64,000 nucleotides of DNA, from assembly GCF_900100155.1 (NCBI RefSeq), contig NZ_FMTP01000007.1, positions 1 through 64,000 of the forward strand, written 5' to 3'. The position numbers and the translations under genes are program-made. The stretch comes from Ancylobacter rudongensis. Lineage in GTDB: Bacteria > Pseudomonadota > Alphaproteobacteria > Rhizobiales > Xanthobacteraceae. The notes below the pieces were generated by a model that saw nothing but the letters and a program-made list of their open reading frames with translations, was not told the DNA's origin and ran no database searches. This document shows positions 10,401 to 25,400 of this stretch, piece after piece (within the stretch, counting starts at the first letter, position 1; each line of letters starts with the position of its first letter).

Positions 10401-13400
10401 TCGGTCGACGGCACGGCAGAGGCACGCTTCTTGCTGGCGGAAGGCGCTGCTGGCAGCAAGCCCTGCTGGCAGGAAGCCATGCCGAGGCGCCGCCGATGAA
10501 CGCTCAACCCTTCACTAGCGAGTCCTATTCGGGCGACGCGGGCGAGGCCGCGTGGCAGGATGTGCTGCGCGGCTTCGGCCTCCAGTCGCTGGGTGCGCGG
10601 CAGGGATCGCCCGCCCATGCCAGCGCGCTCTCGCGCCTGTCCTCGAGCGGCGTGCGGCTGGGCAAGTTCTCCGCCGATGCGCAGAGCCTGCGCTCTCTAC
10701 CCTCCCGCGCCGGCCTGCCGCTGTTGCTGATGCCGGTGGAGAACAGCACGGTGCTGGTGGTCGGCGAGGATCGGCAGATCGTTGCTGCCGGTCAGCTCAT
10801 CCTGGCGCCGCGCGGAGCGGACTGGCAGTTGCAGTTTCAGCGCGGGTTGCGGGCCGTGGTCCTCTCCGTGCCGGCGGAGGCGTTTCGTGGCCGTAAGGTG
10901 CCGCCATTGGCGGCGGTCCAGCCGCGGGTCTTCGGCGCGGAGGGGCTGGCAGACATTGTGGGCCGCACCGCGCTTGCCACCGCCGAGGCGCTCAATCGGC
11001 TCTCCGAGGCGGAATGGGAGGCGGTGGCGCAAAGCGCCGCCGAGCTTCTGCTCGCTCTGTCCGGCGAGCTGGTGGCGGCGACCAGCGACCCGTCCTCCAG
11101 CCGTGCGGCGCTGCTTCAGCGCCTTTACGCCGCCATCGAGCGCAGCATGGGTAGCGAGGACATTTCGATTGCCGATATCGCCCAGGCCGAGGGTATTTCG
11201 GAACGCTATGTGCAGAAGCTGTTCGAGGGAACGGGCGAGAGCTTCAGCCACTATGTGCGCGAGCGCCGTCTGCAGCGCGCCTGGCACGACCTCGCCAACC
11301 CGGCCGAGGCGGCGGTTCCGATCGCCGAGATCGCCTATCGCTACGGCTTCGCCGACGCCGCCCATTTCAGCCGCCTGTTCCGCGAGCGCTTCGGCCTGCC
11401 GCCGCGCGAACTGCGCCGCCGCGAGGCGGAGCGGCAGACGCACAGCGCGGTGGCGAGCGGCCAACGGGGCTGGCCACAGGAGGCGCTTGCCCAGCTCAGG
11501 GCGCGGCAGGCCGCGGGGCCCGCACGCCGGCCAACGCTGCGCGAGGACGGGGAGGCGGGGGCGCCTGTACCGGGGGGGGCGGCACGGCACTATCTCCCGG
11601 TTTATGCCCAGCATGTGCACTGGGGCTATTTCAGCCGTTCGCTCGACCCGCTGATCGAGATCGCTTCCGGCGACATCGTCACCATCGAGACGCTGACCCA
11701 GCACGCCTCGGACGATCCCGAGCGCATGATCGAAGGCGATCCGGGCGCGGAAAGCGTGTTCCACTGGACGCCGACCGACAAGACGGTGAACCGGCGCGGT
11801 GCCGGCCCGCTCGACGCCTCGGTGTTCGGGCGCGGCGCCGGGGAGGGGTTCGGCGTGCACATCTGCACCGGCCCGATCGCCGTGCACGGGGCGCAACCGG
11901 GCGACGTGCTTGAGGTGCATATTCTCGACATCGAGCCCCGCCGCTCCCGCCACCCCGCTCATGCCGGCCGGGTGTTCGGCAGCAGCGTCGCGGCCTGGTG
12001 GGGCTATCACTACTCGGAACTGCTCAGCGAGCCGCATCCGCGCGAGTGCGTGACAATCTACGAAATCGTCACGGAGGCGGACGAGCCCTATGCCGAGGCG
12101 CTGCATTCCTACCGCTGGGAACCGCAGACCGATCCGTCCGGGGTTCAGCATGTGCTTTACGATTATCCCGGCGTGCTGGTGCGGCCCGGTACGGTGACGT
12201 TGCAGACGAACGTGCTCGAGGGGGTGCGGATTCCGCTGCGGCCGCATTTTGGCGTGATCGCGGTAGCGCCGCGTGAAGCCGAACTCGTCGATTCGGTGCC
12301 GCCGGCCTATTTCGGCGGCAATCTCGACAATTGGCGGCTCGGCAAGGGGGCCACGGTGTATCTGCCGGTGTCGGTCCCCGGCGCGCTGCTCTCTGTCGGC
12401 GACCCGCACGCGGCGCAGGGCGATGGCGAGCTGTCGGGCACGGCGATCGAATGCTCCATGACCGGCACCTTCCGAGTGACCTTGCACAAGAAGGCCGACA
12501 TTGGCGGCACCGTGCTGGCGGATCTGACCTATCCGCTGATCGAGACGCCGGAAGACTGGGTGCTCACCGGCTTCAGCCATCCCAATTATCTCGCCGAGTT
12601 CGGCGCCAGCGGCCAGAGTGAGGTTTATGCCAAATCCTCGCTCGATCTCGCCATGCGCGATGCCTTCCGCAAGATGCGGCGCTTCCTGATGACCACGAAA
12701 GCACTGAGCGAGGACGAGGCCGTTGCCTTGATGTCGGTGGCGGTGGATTTCGGCATCACCCAGGTGGTGGATGGCAATTGGGGCGTTCATGCCATTCTGA
12801 GCAAACGGCTTTTTGCGCAGCATGAGTCCGGCGAAGCAGCGCCCGAAAGCTGATAGATACCGCCGCAGCTGGGCGCTTCCTCGGGCAAGACTCCGGGTCT
12901 GTGGCTTGTGCCCAACTGTCACGCTCGCGCGACGGCTCTTGTTTTTGTGCAGTGCAGCAACAATCTGGGTGTGGGGGCGTTAGCGTCATGCCGTCCAGCC
13001 GCTGGGCGCCGCAGCCAGGAGATCTCCCTTGCGGACAATGTCGGATACCATGGCCCTTCTCGCCTCGCTTGGCGCGGGACAGGGCACTCCCTTCTCGGCA
13101 GGAAATGCGCCCGGCCGCCTGCTGGCGCTTGGCGACTTCGGATCGAACCCCGGGTCTCTGAGAGGTCTCTACCACCGGCCGGCGGATCTGCCGGAAGGCG
13201 CGCCGCTCGTGGTCGTGCTGCATGGCTGTAAGCAGAGCGCGGGCGAATATGACCATCGCGCCGGCTGGTCCGAACTGGCCGATCAGGCCGGTTTCGCGCT
13301 GCTCTATCCCGAGCAGAACCACGGCAACAATCCTAACATGTGCTTCAACTGGTTCCGTCCGCGCGACGCGCGGCGCGATTCCGGCGAGGCTCTGTCCATC

Positions 13401-16400
13401 CGCCAGATGATCGAAGCGATGGTCGAGACCCACGGGCTCGATCGCGGCCGTATCTTCGTCACTGGACTGTCCGCCGGCGGGGCGATGGCCAATGTGATGC
13501 TGGCGACCTACCCCGAGATTTTCGCCGGTGGGGCGATCATTGCCGGGCTGGCCTATGGCCGCGCCACGACCGTACCGGAGGCGTTTGACTGCATGCGCGG
13601 GCAGGGCACGGCGTCGGATGAGGAACTCTGGGCGCTGCTACGGGAGGCATCGGCCCATGCCGGTCCGTGGCCGCGCGTGGCGATCTGGCAAGGCACGGCC
13701 GATCATACTGTCGCGCCCTCGAATGCCGACGACATCGCCGCGCAATGGCGCAGCGTGCATCATCTGGGTGACACGCCGACGCGCGAAGAGGTGTCTGGCG
13801 GCCGCGCCCGGCGCGTCTGGTGCAACGGCGCCGGTGAACCAGTGATCGAACTGAACACGGTCGCCGCCATGGGCCACGGCACGCCGCTGGGCGAGGATCT
13901 CGGTGTCCCCGGCCCCTATATGCTGGATGTCGGTATTTCCTCGACGCGCGAGATCGCCCGCTTCTGGGGCATCGAGGCTGAGGAGCAGGCGGGGGCCAAA
14001 CCGTCGCCCACGTCCGGGAAGCGCCGTCCGGCGGCACCGCCGGTGCCCGCAATTCGCTCTTCCCGCCCGCAGGGCGAACGGCCCGAGGCTGATGCGCCGG
14101 GCGCTTCGTCGCGGCGGTCTTCCAAGGGAGCGGACGGCGTAAAAGGCATCATCGAGCAGGCTCTGCGTGCGGCCGGGCTGATGCGTTAGCACCCTTATCG
14201 GTGAGGTGGAAACACGTGGTCGATAGCTGCGATCTGCTCTCACAGAGCAGGGGGCATTTCTCGCCGCGAAAGGCGATCCGCTTTCACGGAAGCGGCGCGA
14301 GCCATCCTGCACGCGCCCATCGGATGTCCTGCCGTGCGCGGGACGAAAACCGAGATGCGGCAATATCCGTCGGTTGTATTGCTTTGCTTTTGCCTTGTTT
14401 GAATCGCAATTCAAACGTACAATAGAAATTGTCCCTGATTGAACTGACGCAGCAGTGCTGCATATCGGTGGTTCAGGATTTCGAAATTTCGACGGGCAGA
14501 CAGGTGGTGCCGGTGCGGCGCCCGTGTTTTCCGGCCTCATAGCGGCATTTGTCCTCCCGCGATCGCCGATTTACTGACGGTCATCGGACAGTTCCACTTT
14601 GGGCAAAGCCGGCGCGCCGTGCGCCTCTTTCCGCATGCCCTATTGCCGCGTCACCAGACCGGCCCGTGGCGACTTAACGGTCGCCCTTCCGCCTTTACAA
14701 AGGACGACACGTCATCATGACCGCCGCAAATTCCGCGAACCGCCGCGAGCCCGCCGTCCACCGCGATCCGACGATCCACCTTTTCGCGGTCGGGCAGGTT
14801 GTGCGGCTGAGGGGCGGGTATGGCGTTTTCACCTCGCGCGTGGGCGACATCTACCGCATCACCGCCACGCTGCCGCCGAGCGGGAATGCGCTGCAATACC
14901 GTATCCGCAACGAGCGCGAGCAATATGAGCGCGTGGCGCCCGAAGACAGCCTTGAGGCGATGCGCGCGGCCGAGCCCGGTGAGGGCGACGCGCTGATGGA
15001 CCGGACCTTCAGCCGCTGACGTCCGCACAGCCGGTGGCCGACGGGGACGCACCGCGATGAAGGTCGTGATCGAATTCTACCGCACGCGGGCTCAGGACAG
15101 TGCGCATGCGGTCGTCGGTCGCGAAACCGTCGAGGTGAATGACCTGGACGGCGCCATCGAGATGGCGCGGGCCCTGGCCAGTGCGCTCGACATGCCGCAG
15201 CAGCCCGACGCCGTTTCCATCGTCGATAGCGAGGGTCGCGTGCTGCTCTCCAGCGCTTTCGACAGCTTCCAGTGCCTGGATGAGGGGTCGACGCCATGAC
15301 TGGAACGGGCGTGAACGTTGAACGCGACGGCAAGGCAGCTGCGAATGGCGGTTGGCCCGCCGCCTGCATTGTCTTGCGCTGTGCCGAGGGAGCCAAATCG
15401 TGACACTGATCTTCCCCAATCCGAGCCGCAGTTTCGACAGCGCGCGCGGCGCCGTCCGGTTCACCGGCTATGACGGCATGTTCGAAGTGCCTTTCCTGGT
15501 CGAGATCGCAGCCCTAGGCAAATCGGCGGCGGAGTTGCGCCCGTCGGACGGGCTGGAGGCGACCTGCCTGTCTGCCTTCGACACGCTGCGCACCTCCATC
15601 TACAGCGCTGCTACCAGAGCTTATTCGGAGGGCCGCCGGGGCCCGCTGACCTTGACGTCCGCCGACATCCGCTGAACCTCCAAGCCGATCGGGCGGATGC
15701 CGCCGGACCGGCCCTGGCGTCGATTGCACCCGACGAGGCCAGCAATCTGATCCATACTCCGCACAGAGCTCCGTTTCCGGGAACACTTCATGCTGATCCG
15801 CTACGGCTACGAGATGACGCTTACCTGCCCACGGCCGACCGCGTTGGTATGTCTCCTCTCGGTTCACGAAGAGCGCGGCCCCGACATCCGGGCGCCCGAG
15901 ACCTTCTTCACCACGCCGGATGTGCCGTCCTCCACCTATCGCGATCTGTTCGGCAATCGCTGCCGGCGCCTGGTCGCGCCGGTCGGCGATTTGATGATCT
16001 GGGGTGATGCGACGATCGAGGATGACGGCCAGCTTGACCCCGTGCATCCCGAGGCGCGCGAAGTGCCGGTGCCTGAACTGCCGGATGAGTGCCTCGTCTA
16101 TCTCCTCGGCAGCCGCTATTGCGAAACGGACCTGCTGAGCCAGACGGCCTGGGATCTCTTCGGCACGCTTTCGCCGGGCTGGGGGCGGGTGCAGGCCATC
16201 TGCGACTTCGTCAATGGCCATATCCGATTCGATTACCAGCAGGCCCGCTCGACCCGATCGGCCTTCGATGCCTACAGGGAGCGGGTCGGCGTGTGCCGCG
16301 ACTTCGCCCATCTGGCGGTGGCGTTCTGCCGCTGCCTCAACATTCCCGCCCGCTATGTGAACGGCCATCTCGGCGATATCGGTGTGCCGGTCGTCGACCC

Positions 16401-19400
16401 GATGGACTTCAGCGCCTGGATCGAGGTTTACCTGGACGGCGCCTGGCACACCTTCGATCCCCGCAACAATGTGCGGCGGATCGGCCGGATCGTCGTCGCG
16501 CGCGGGCGCGACGCGGCGGACATTCCGCTCGTCAACTCATTCGGGCCGCATGTGCTGAAATCATTCCGCGTGTGGACCTACGAGGTCGACGGCGCGCCGC
16601 AGACATAGGCATCCGCCGGCGCGCGACGCTTCAGCCCTTCTTCTTCTTCGGCAAGGTGATCGGCGTGGAGAGCCCTTTGGCGAGGCTGGGCGCCACCGCC
16701 TCGGGGGCCTTCACCTTCTTCGGCTTCTTGGCTTCGCGATTGCTGCGTTGTTCCTTAGCCATGACGATTCCTCTCGGTCCCGGTTAAAAAGCGCTGTGGA
16801 CGAACGAAAAGCCCCGCAACCTCAGGGAGGAGCGGGGCTGACAGGCGCGGTGCGCCTTGTCGCTTCTGCCTTCTCGTTCCGGCCGCCAGTACATCCGTGG
16901 TCGACGCGGTAGGAGAAAGGGCGATGTCGGCAAGGCCCTCGACGGGGCCGCCAACATCAAGCCCTCAGCTGAGCGCTTCGAGCTTGTCGGCGGTCATCTT
17001 GCCGCTGCGCTGGTCGGTGACGAGCTCGAAGCCCACCTTCTGACCTTCGCGCAGATCGCTCATGCCGGCACGTTCCACGGCGCTGATGTGAACGAACGCA
17101 TCGCTGCCGCCGTCATCAGGCGCAATAAATCCAAAGCCCTTCTGGGCGTTGAACCACTTAACGGTTCCCACGGTCATGGAAAACCCTTTCGTAATTATAG
17201 ACATAGCGTTCCCGCAAAAGCTGCGGGTCGTCGAAATTGCATTTTCAGGGATAAAAAGCCGCGCGACACACATGCATTCATGTATGAAAACTGGGCGCAT
17301 TCACCGTCTATCGACCAAATCAATATGCGCCGCAAAGGGCCATTATTCAAGTCCCTTTACTTTTAAATATGGAGGTGGTGCCCGGGCCAGTATTTTTGCG
17401 TCGTCGCCGCAAAAGAATACATATCCGCCTTGTCACTTTGAGGCGCCACGGCAATACCGACCTGCGGCAAGAGGGCGGCTGGTGCCCGCGGCTGTGCGCG
17501 CAGCCTTCGTCTTGTTGCGCTGGCATCTTCGTGCTTGTGATCGCGCAAGGGGCGCTCCAGCGCCCCGTATCATCGGGCTTGAGGAGCGCACATGATCATC
17601 GAGATTGCCGAACTGCGGATCAAGGCGGGCGAGGAAGCGGCCTTCGAGGGAGGCGTGGCCAAGGCGGTGCCACTGTTTCAGCGCGCCAAGGGCTGCCAGG
17701 GCGTTGCCCTGCATCAGGTGATCGAGACGCCCGGCGTCTATCGGCTCGTGGTGCGGTGGGAGACGCTCGACAACCACATGGTGGATTTCCGCAATTCCGA
17801 GGACTTCCAGCTGTGGCGCGGCCTGGTTGGGGCCACGTTCGCCGCGCCGCCGGTGGTGACGCATGAGCGCGTGGTCGATCTCGGGCCGTCCATCTGACGG
17901 CGACGGCCGTCCGTCAGGCGGTACTGTGTCGGTAAGGCGAGGGCGGCCCGGTCGCGCCGGGCCGCTCAGCCATCAGATGAGGCTGACCTTGCCGGTGGCA
18001 AGGTCGTAAAGGCCGCCGACGACCTTCAGCTTACCATTGGAGACGAACTCGGTAATGATCGGGGTCGCCTTCGACAGTTCGCGGACGTTGTAGCGCACAT
18101 TCTCGATGATCGCCGCGTTCAGCGGATCCTGCGGGTTGTCCTTCAGCGCGATCTCGACCGCCGGCTTGATGCTGTCGATCAGATCGTCGAGATGTCCAGG
18201 CAGGCTGATATTCTCCTTCACGACCTTGATCGTAGCGTCGACGGCGCCGCAATTGGTGTGGCCAAGCACCATGATGAGCGGCACGCCGAGGAACTTCACG
18301 CCATATTCGAGGCTGGCGAGACCGTCGACATTGACGAAATTGCCGGCGACGCGAACGACGAACAGTTCGCCCGGCCCCTGGTCGAAGGCGAGTTCCGGGG
18401 CGACGCGCGAATCAGCGCAGCTCACCAGGCCGGCGAAAGGATACTGGGCCATGGCGCGGGCGGCGCGACCAGCCGAGAAATCCTTGTTGTTCATGGTGTT
18501 CGAGGTGTAGCGCCCATTTCCGTCCATCAGCCGCTTCAGCGCCTCGTCGGGGCTGATGGCGTTGGGTGCTGCTTCTTGCGCCCAAGCGCCGACGGGTAGC
18601 GCCACGCCACCGAGAAAAGCGGCCGAGGCGAGGCCAAGGCCTGCGGTGAGCGCCTTGCGACGCGACATGGCGAAAGTGTGATCGTTGCACATGGGTGTTT
18701 CTCCCGGGGGCGTATCGTGGATGAAAAAAAAATCCGGCGCGCGGCCGCCAACGGAGGTGCCCCCCTTGCCTTGGTACCTCCGTGCGCGACGTGTTCCAAG
18801 TATTTCTGGGCGCAGCGGGCAAACCAGCCCAAACTTTGCAGGTATGCCAGGTGTCCAGAAGCGCGCTGGAGCAGGGATCACGCGGGCCGACCGGCCGGGC
18901 GGCGGCCGGCCTGCCGGAGGGTTTTGGCGCGCGCGTCGACCAATTGCTGCGTCATCCCGGCCTGCGCCCGGCCATCTCCGGATATTGCTACGGAATGGCC
19001 GCCGGCCCGGCCGTGCGCTGGCCCTATTACAAGCTGTTCGACCAGCTGGGGCGTTATCTCGTCTGCTTCATGCTGATCCACAATTACTATCACTGGCGCC
19101 TTGGGGGCGGGCCGCCACCGACGCTCTCCGCGCTGCAAAAGGTGGCGGGGGCCAGTCCCCGGCAGACCGCTGGCTTCGTTGCGGCGCTCCGGGCCGGGCG
19201 ATTGGTCGAGGTGGAGGCCGATCCTGCAGACCGGCGTGCCATTCTCCTGCGCCCCTCGCCGGTGGTCATCGCCGAGATCGGCCGATCCCTGCGGCTGTTC
19301 GTCGAGGCGTTGGACCGGCTCGACCCGCCGTCGGATCCGTCGCGCCGGGCCCGCGACGCCCGGCTGGAGGATGCCGATTCGCTGGGGGAGCTGATCGCGC

Positions 19401-22400
19401 GCTCGGCGGCCTTTGTCCTCGCCAATGGCACGCTGCTGCATCCTTTCCCCGGCGTACTGTTCTTCGCCCAGCGCGATTGCGGCTACCCGCTGCTGACGGC
19501 CGTGATCGCCAATCACTATGCGCAAACGGTTGAAGGTGCCGCGACGCCGGGACCGCTGCGGCGGCGGGACCTGGCCGACCGCTTTCAGGTGTCAACTGCC
19601 CATATCGGCAGCCTTTTCGCGGAAGCGGAGGCAAGAGGCTGGTTCAGGATTGCGCCGGGGGGGCACCTCGGTGCCATCGACGCGGCCTTCCTTGCCGAGT
19701 TTGAACGCTGGTCGGTCTGGCAGATGGTGCACTGCGAGTGGCTGGAGCAGCCGGATCGCACGAAGAGTGCGCAGCTATAGGTTCTATGGTGCCGCCGTGC
19801 GGCTGTTCTCTGCCGGTAAGGCGGGGTTGCGGTGCGGTTTCCGTTGGGGCTCCCGCGACGAAATGCGCCGGACGTTTCATGGCGGGTGGGCTGGACCTTT
19901 CGCCCCCTAGGATCATTCTAAAGGTAGCGCTAACATCCGCGCCTCACCCGCAAGCGCCTCGCATAAGGGCGCCGGATAATGACCATCGCCTGGAAGGACG
20001 CCATGAATCGCTTCGTCACCACAGCCGCCCTGCTCGTGCTCGGTACCACTGCCGCGCTGGCCCAGAGCCCGGAGGGCGATCCCGACAAGGGCGCCAATGT
20101 CTTCAAGAAGTGCATGGCCTGCCATGCCATCGGCGAGAATGCCAAGAACAAGGTCGGCCCCGAGCTGAACGGCATTGTCGGCCGCAAGATGGGTTCTGTC
20201 GAAGGCTTCAACTACTCGGACACGCTGAAGGAGCACAACGCCAAGGGCGACGTGTGGACGGCGGAAGTCCTCAGCGCTTATCTTGAGAATCCGAAGGGCT
20301 ACATGCCCGGCGTGAAGATGGTGTTCGCCGGCCTGCCGAAGGAAACCGACCGCGCGAATCTTGAGGCGTATCTCGCCCAGTTCAACCTCGACGGCACCAA
20401 GAAATAGCCATCCCGCCTCCCTTGGGGAGGCCGCTGATGCAGGATGCTCCGATGCCGGTCCTGCCGCGCGTGCATCGACGCGGCCTGCTCGCTCTCTGTG
20501 TCGCGCTTGCGGCCGGGGGCGGGCGGGCTGCTTCCGTTCGCGCCGAGAGCCTCCCGGAGGCGCGCGGGCCCGGCGGCGCGTTGCCGCTGGAGCAGATCGC
20601 CGAAGGGGTGCATGTCTTCCGTGCGCCCTACGAGTTGATCGCTCCGTCCAATGACGGGGCGATCGCCAATATGACGCTGATCGTCGGCGACGAGGCGGCG
20701 GCCGTCATCGACACCGGCAACAGCTATCGCGCCGGTGCGCGCTTTCTGTCAGCGGTGCGCGCGGTCACCGACCGTCCCCTGCGTTATGTCATCAATACCC
20801 ACATGCACCCCGACCACACGCTGGGCAACGCGGCCTTCGCCGGGGAGGGGGTACGCTTTGTCGCCCACCACAAGATGCCGCGCGCCCTCTCTCTCCGGGC
20901 CGAGACCTATCTCGCCCAGGCCGAGCGACTGCTCGGGGCGCAGGCGGAGGGGACCCGGATCGTGTTGCCGGACCTGTTGGTGGAAGACCGCCTGACCCTC
21001 GATCTCGGCGGGCGGCCGCTGGAACTGCGGGCCCACCCGACCGCGCACACCGACAACGACCTCACCGTGTTCGACGTGGCCAGCGGCACTTGGGTGATGG
21101 GCGACCTGCTCTTTGTCGGCCACATCCCGACGCTCGACGGCAGCCTTGAGGGTTGGCTGACTCTTCTTGACCTGTTGGCGCAATCGCCTGCCAGGCGTGC
21201 GGTGCCGGGCCATGGCCCGGCCAGCGTCGTCTGGCCGCAGGCGAGCGACGCCGAGCGGCGTTATCTCGCGGCGTTGCGGCGCGATATGCGCCAGTTGATC
21301 GAGGAGGGTGCGCCGATGAGCGAAGCGCCCGCACACGCAGTTGTGTCCGAGCGCGGCGACTGGGCGCTTTTCGACGAGTTCAACTCCCGGAATGCCATTG
21401 CTGCCTATCACGAGCTGGAATGGGAGTAACTTGCTGCAGTGCAGCATTGGCGCAGAGGTAAAACTGCCCGGAATTCCGTGGTTGCTGCTGGTATAATGTA
21501 TATTTGTTCGCTCTTGCAGCAAAATCATAATAAGAGCTCTTTCTCATAAGAGTTCTTATTGCCAGTCCGAGGGATTCGGATTAGCGTAATCTCGTCTTCG
21601 GCTTCAACGGCAATCGGGAAGAAGTTCCCGGGTCCGGTTCGCAGGCCAGCTTGGGGCGGGACGCCCCCGTGAGATCCGGCTGTTTCTCCCTCCAGCCGGT
21701 CGTGACACGCTGTCGAAGACAAAAAGGTCAGACGGCAAACAAGCCGCGGCGGGTCGTCCGTGCATTCGGTCGGTCCCGGAGGATCGTTCACGAGGAGAAT
21801 AAGCATGCGCAAGTTTCTTGCGACAGCACTGCTGGGTGCTGCGGCGGTCTATGCTTGGCCCGCAACGGCCAATGATGGGCTGGTAAGCATCATCAAGGAC
21901 CCCAAGCAATGGGGTATCCAGACGGGCGACTACGCCAATACCCGCTATTCCAAGCTCGACCAGATCAATGCCGGCAATGTCGGCAAGATCCAGGTGGCCT
22001 GGACCTTCTCGACGGGCGTTCTTCGTGGCCATGAGGGCGGTCCGCTCATCATCGGCGACGTCATGTACGTCCACACGCCCTTCCCCAATATCGTCTACGC
22101 CCTCGACCTCAATGATGACGGGCGCATCATCTGGAAATACGAGCCCAAGCAGGACCCGAACGTCATTCCGGTGATGTGCTGCGACACGGTCAATCGCGGT
22201 CTCGCCTATTCCAACGGCATGGTCTACCTGCACCAGGCTGATACCACCCTGGTCGCGCTCGACGCCAAGACCGGCGAGAAGAAGTGGTCGGTCGTCAATG
22301 GCGACCCGAAGAAGGGCGAAACCAACACCGCCACCGTCCTGCCGGTGAAGGACAAGGTCATCGTCGGCATTTCGGGCGGCGAGTTCGGCGTGCGCTGCCA

Positions 22401-25400
22401 CGTTACCGCCTATGACACCAAGACCGGCAAGCAGATCTGGCGCGGCTATTCGATGGGTCCCGACGATGAGATGATCGTTGATCCCGAGAAGACCACGGCA
22501 CTCGGCAAGCCGATCGGCAAGGATTCCTCGCTGAAGAGCTGGGAAGGGGATCAGTGGAAGATCGGCGGCGGTTGCACCTGGGGCTGGTATTCCTACGACC
22601 CCGAGACCAACCTCGTCTATTACGGCTCGGGCAACCCCTCGACCTGGAACCCGGCTCAGCGCCCCGGCGACAACAAGTGGTCGATGACCATCTGGGCGCG
22701 TGATGCCGACACCGGCATGGCCAAGTGGGTCTACCAGATGACCCCCCATGACGAGTGGGACTTCGACGGCGTCAACGAGATGATCCTGACGGATCAGCAG
22801 TACGACGGAAAGCCGCGCAAGCTGCTGACCCATTTCGACCGTAACGGTTTCGGCTATACGCTGGATCGCGTGACGGGCGAACTGCTCGTCGCCGAGAAGT
22901 TCGATCCGGTGGTCAACTGGGCCACCAAGGTCGACATGGACAAGAACAGCCCGACCTATGGTCGTCCGATGGTCGTGTCCAAGTACTCGACCGCCCAGCA
23001 GGGCGAGGATGTGAACACCAAGGGGATCTGCCCGGCGGCGCTCGGTACCAAGGATCAGCAGCCGGCGGCCTTCTCGCCCAAGACCAACCTGTTCTACGTG
23101 CCCACCAACCACGTCTGCATGGACTACGAGCCGTTCCGCGTCAGCTACACGGCGGGTCAGCCCTATGTCGGCGCCACCCTGTCGATGTATCCCGCGCCGG
23201 GCAGCCATGGCGGCATGGGTAACTTCATCGCCTGGGACAACACCAAGGGCAAGATCGTCTGGTCGCTTCCCGAGCCCTTCTCGGTGTGGTCGGGTGCTCT
23301 CGCCACCGCCGGCGACGTCGTGTTCTACGGTACCCTCGAAGGCTATCTGAAGGCGGTTGACGCCAAGACGGGCAAGGAACTCTACAAGTTCAAGACCCCG
23401 TCGGGCATCATCGGCAACGTCACCACCTATGAGCACAAGGGCAAGCAGTACATCGCCATCCTGTCGGGTGTCGGTGGCTGGGCGGGCATCGGCCTTGCGG
23501 CCGGCCTGACCGACCCGAACGCCGGTCTCGGTGCGGTGGGTGGTTATGCCGCCCTGTCCAACTACACCAATCTCGGCGGCCAGCTCACCGTGTTCGCGCT
23601 GCCGAACTGAGCCAGGGGACGGCGGGCTTCCACGGAACGCCCGTCCTTTCCGAGACGAAGAAGGGGCCTGGCCGCCGGTTCATCCGGTGAGCCGGGCCCC
23701 GACGTCTCGGGGCCTGAGACTTTATAAGACTCTTAGAAGAAATCCAAAGCCGCGAAGCGGCGCCCTTGGGCGCCCGCCGATATGCCCGAAACGGCCCCCT
23801 GCGGCGCCTTGAGGAGACTGCTTCATGAAGAATTCCGTTCGCGGATGGTCTGTTTCCGGCATGCTGCCGGCATCTGCCGGCGCGTCGGCGCTGATCCTGG
23901 CCGCCGCCCTGTCCTTCTCCGCTCCGGTCCATGCCCAGCAGCCGGAGGCCGCTCCGGCAAATGCTCCTGCGCCCGTCGAGAAGGAAAAGGACGAACTCGG
24001 CAAATACACCACGGCGGATGGCGACCCGATCTACAACATCCAGCCCGATGGCACGCTCGACTGGTACACCTACTCCGGCTATCGCCGCTACCACGCCGAG
24101 TGCCATGTCTGCCACGGTCCCGACGGCATGGGCTCCAGCTACGCCCCGGCGCTCGCCAACTCGCTGAAGACGATGACCTATCCCGAGTTCATGGAGATTG
24201 TCGTCAACGGCAAGCAGAATATCGGCGTCGGTACGGCCGACCAGGTGATGCCGGCCTTCGGCGAGAACAAGAACGTCATGTGCTATCTCGACGACATCTA
24301 CATCTATCTCAAGGCCCGTGCCGATGGTGCCCTCGGCCGCGAGCGTCCCAGCAAGCGCGAGGACAAGACCAAGGCGTACACGGCAAATGAGAACCAGTGC
24401 TTCGGACGACCGAGCTGACGCCATGGCAATCGTGGCGCAGCCGGCACACAGCCTTCGCTCGGCGCGCATGAAGGGGAGGGCCGTGGCGGCGTTCGTGACG
24501 CTCGTCGCCCTCGCCGCCCTTTCCTCGTCGGCCTCTGCCCAGGTCGCGGATCTGGTTGACCGCTCGACGCTGCGCGTCTGCGCCGATCCCGCCAACATGC
24601 CCTTCACCGATGAGGAGGGACAGGGCTTCGAGAACAAGATCGCCGAACTCATGGCGTCGAAGCTCGGCCTGGCGCTGGACTACACCTGGTTCCCGCAGGC
24701 CACTGGCTTCTACCGCATGACGTTGGGGGCCAAGCGCTGCGACGTAGTGATGGGCTATGTGGCGGGCGGCGACCCGGTGTTGAACACAAACGCCTATTAT
24801 CGCTCGGCCTGGGTATTGATCGCCAAGAAAGACGGCGACCTCGCCGGCATCGACACGCTTGAGGACCCCCGCCTGAAGGGGCGTCGGATCGGCGTCATCG
24901 CCGGCACGCCGCCCGGCGACCTGCTCACCCGCAATGGCCTCATGCCGATGGCGCGCCCCTATGCGCTGGTAGTTGACCGCCGATTCGAGAGCCCCGCCGA
25001 GGCGATGATTGCCGATATCGATTCAGGTGAGATCGATGCTGGCATCCTGTGGGGCCCCATTGGCGGCTACTACGCCAAGAAGTCGGAGATCCCGCTCTCG
25101 GTCGTGCCCTTGGTCAAAGAAAAGGGCGACCCGGCGTTGGTCTACCGGATCACGTTCGGAATTCGCCCAGGCGAACTGAACTGGAAGCATCAGCTCAACG
25201 CCTTCATCAAGGAAGAGCAAGGGGCGATCAACCGCATCCTGCTCGACTATGGCGTGCCGCTGCTCGATGGTCAGAACCGCCCGATCGAAGCGGCGCCCTG
25301 AGCCCGCAGGAGGCGGCGGTGAAGGAGTATCGGACCGATCACTCGCTGCGGCGCCTGGCCTGGTTGGGTATCGCCGGGCTGGCCGCCGTTCTCTACGCCT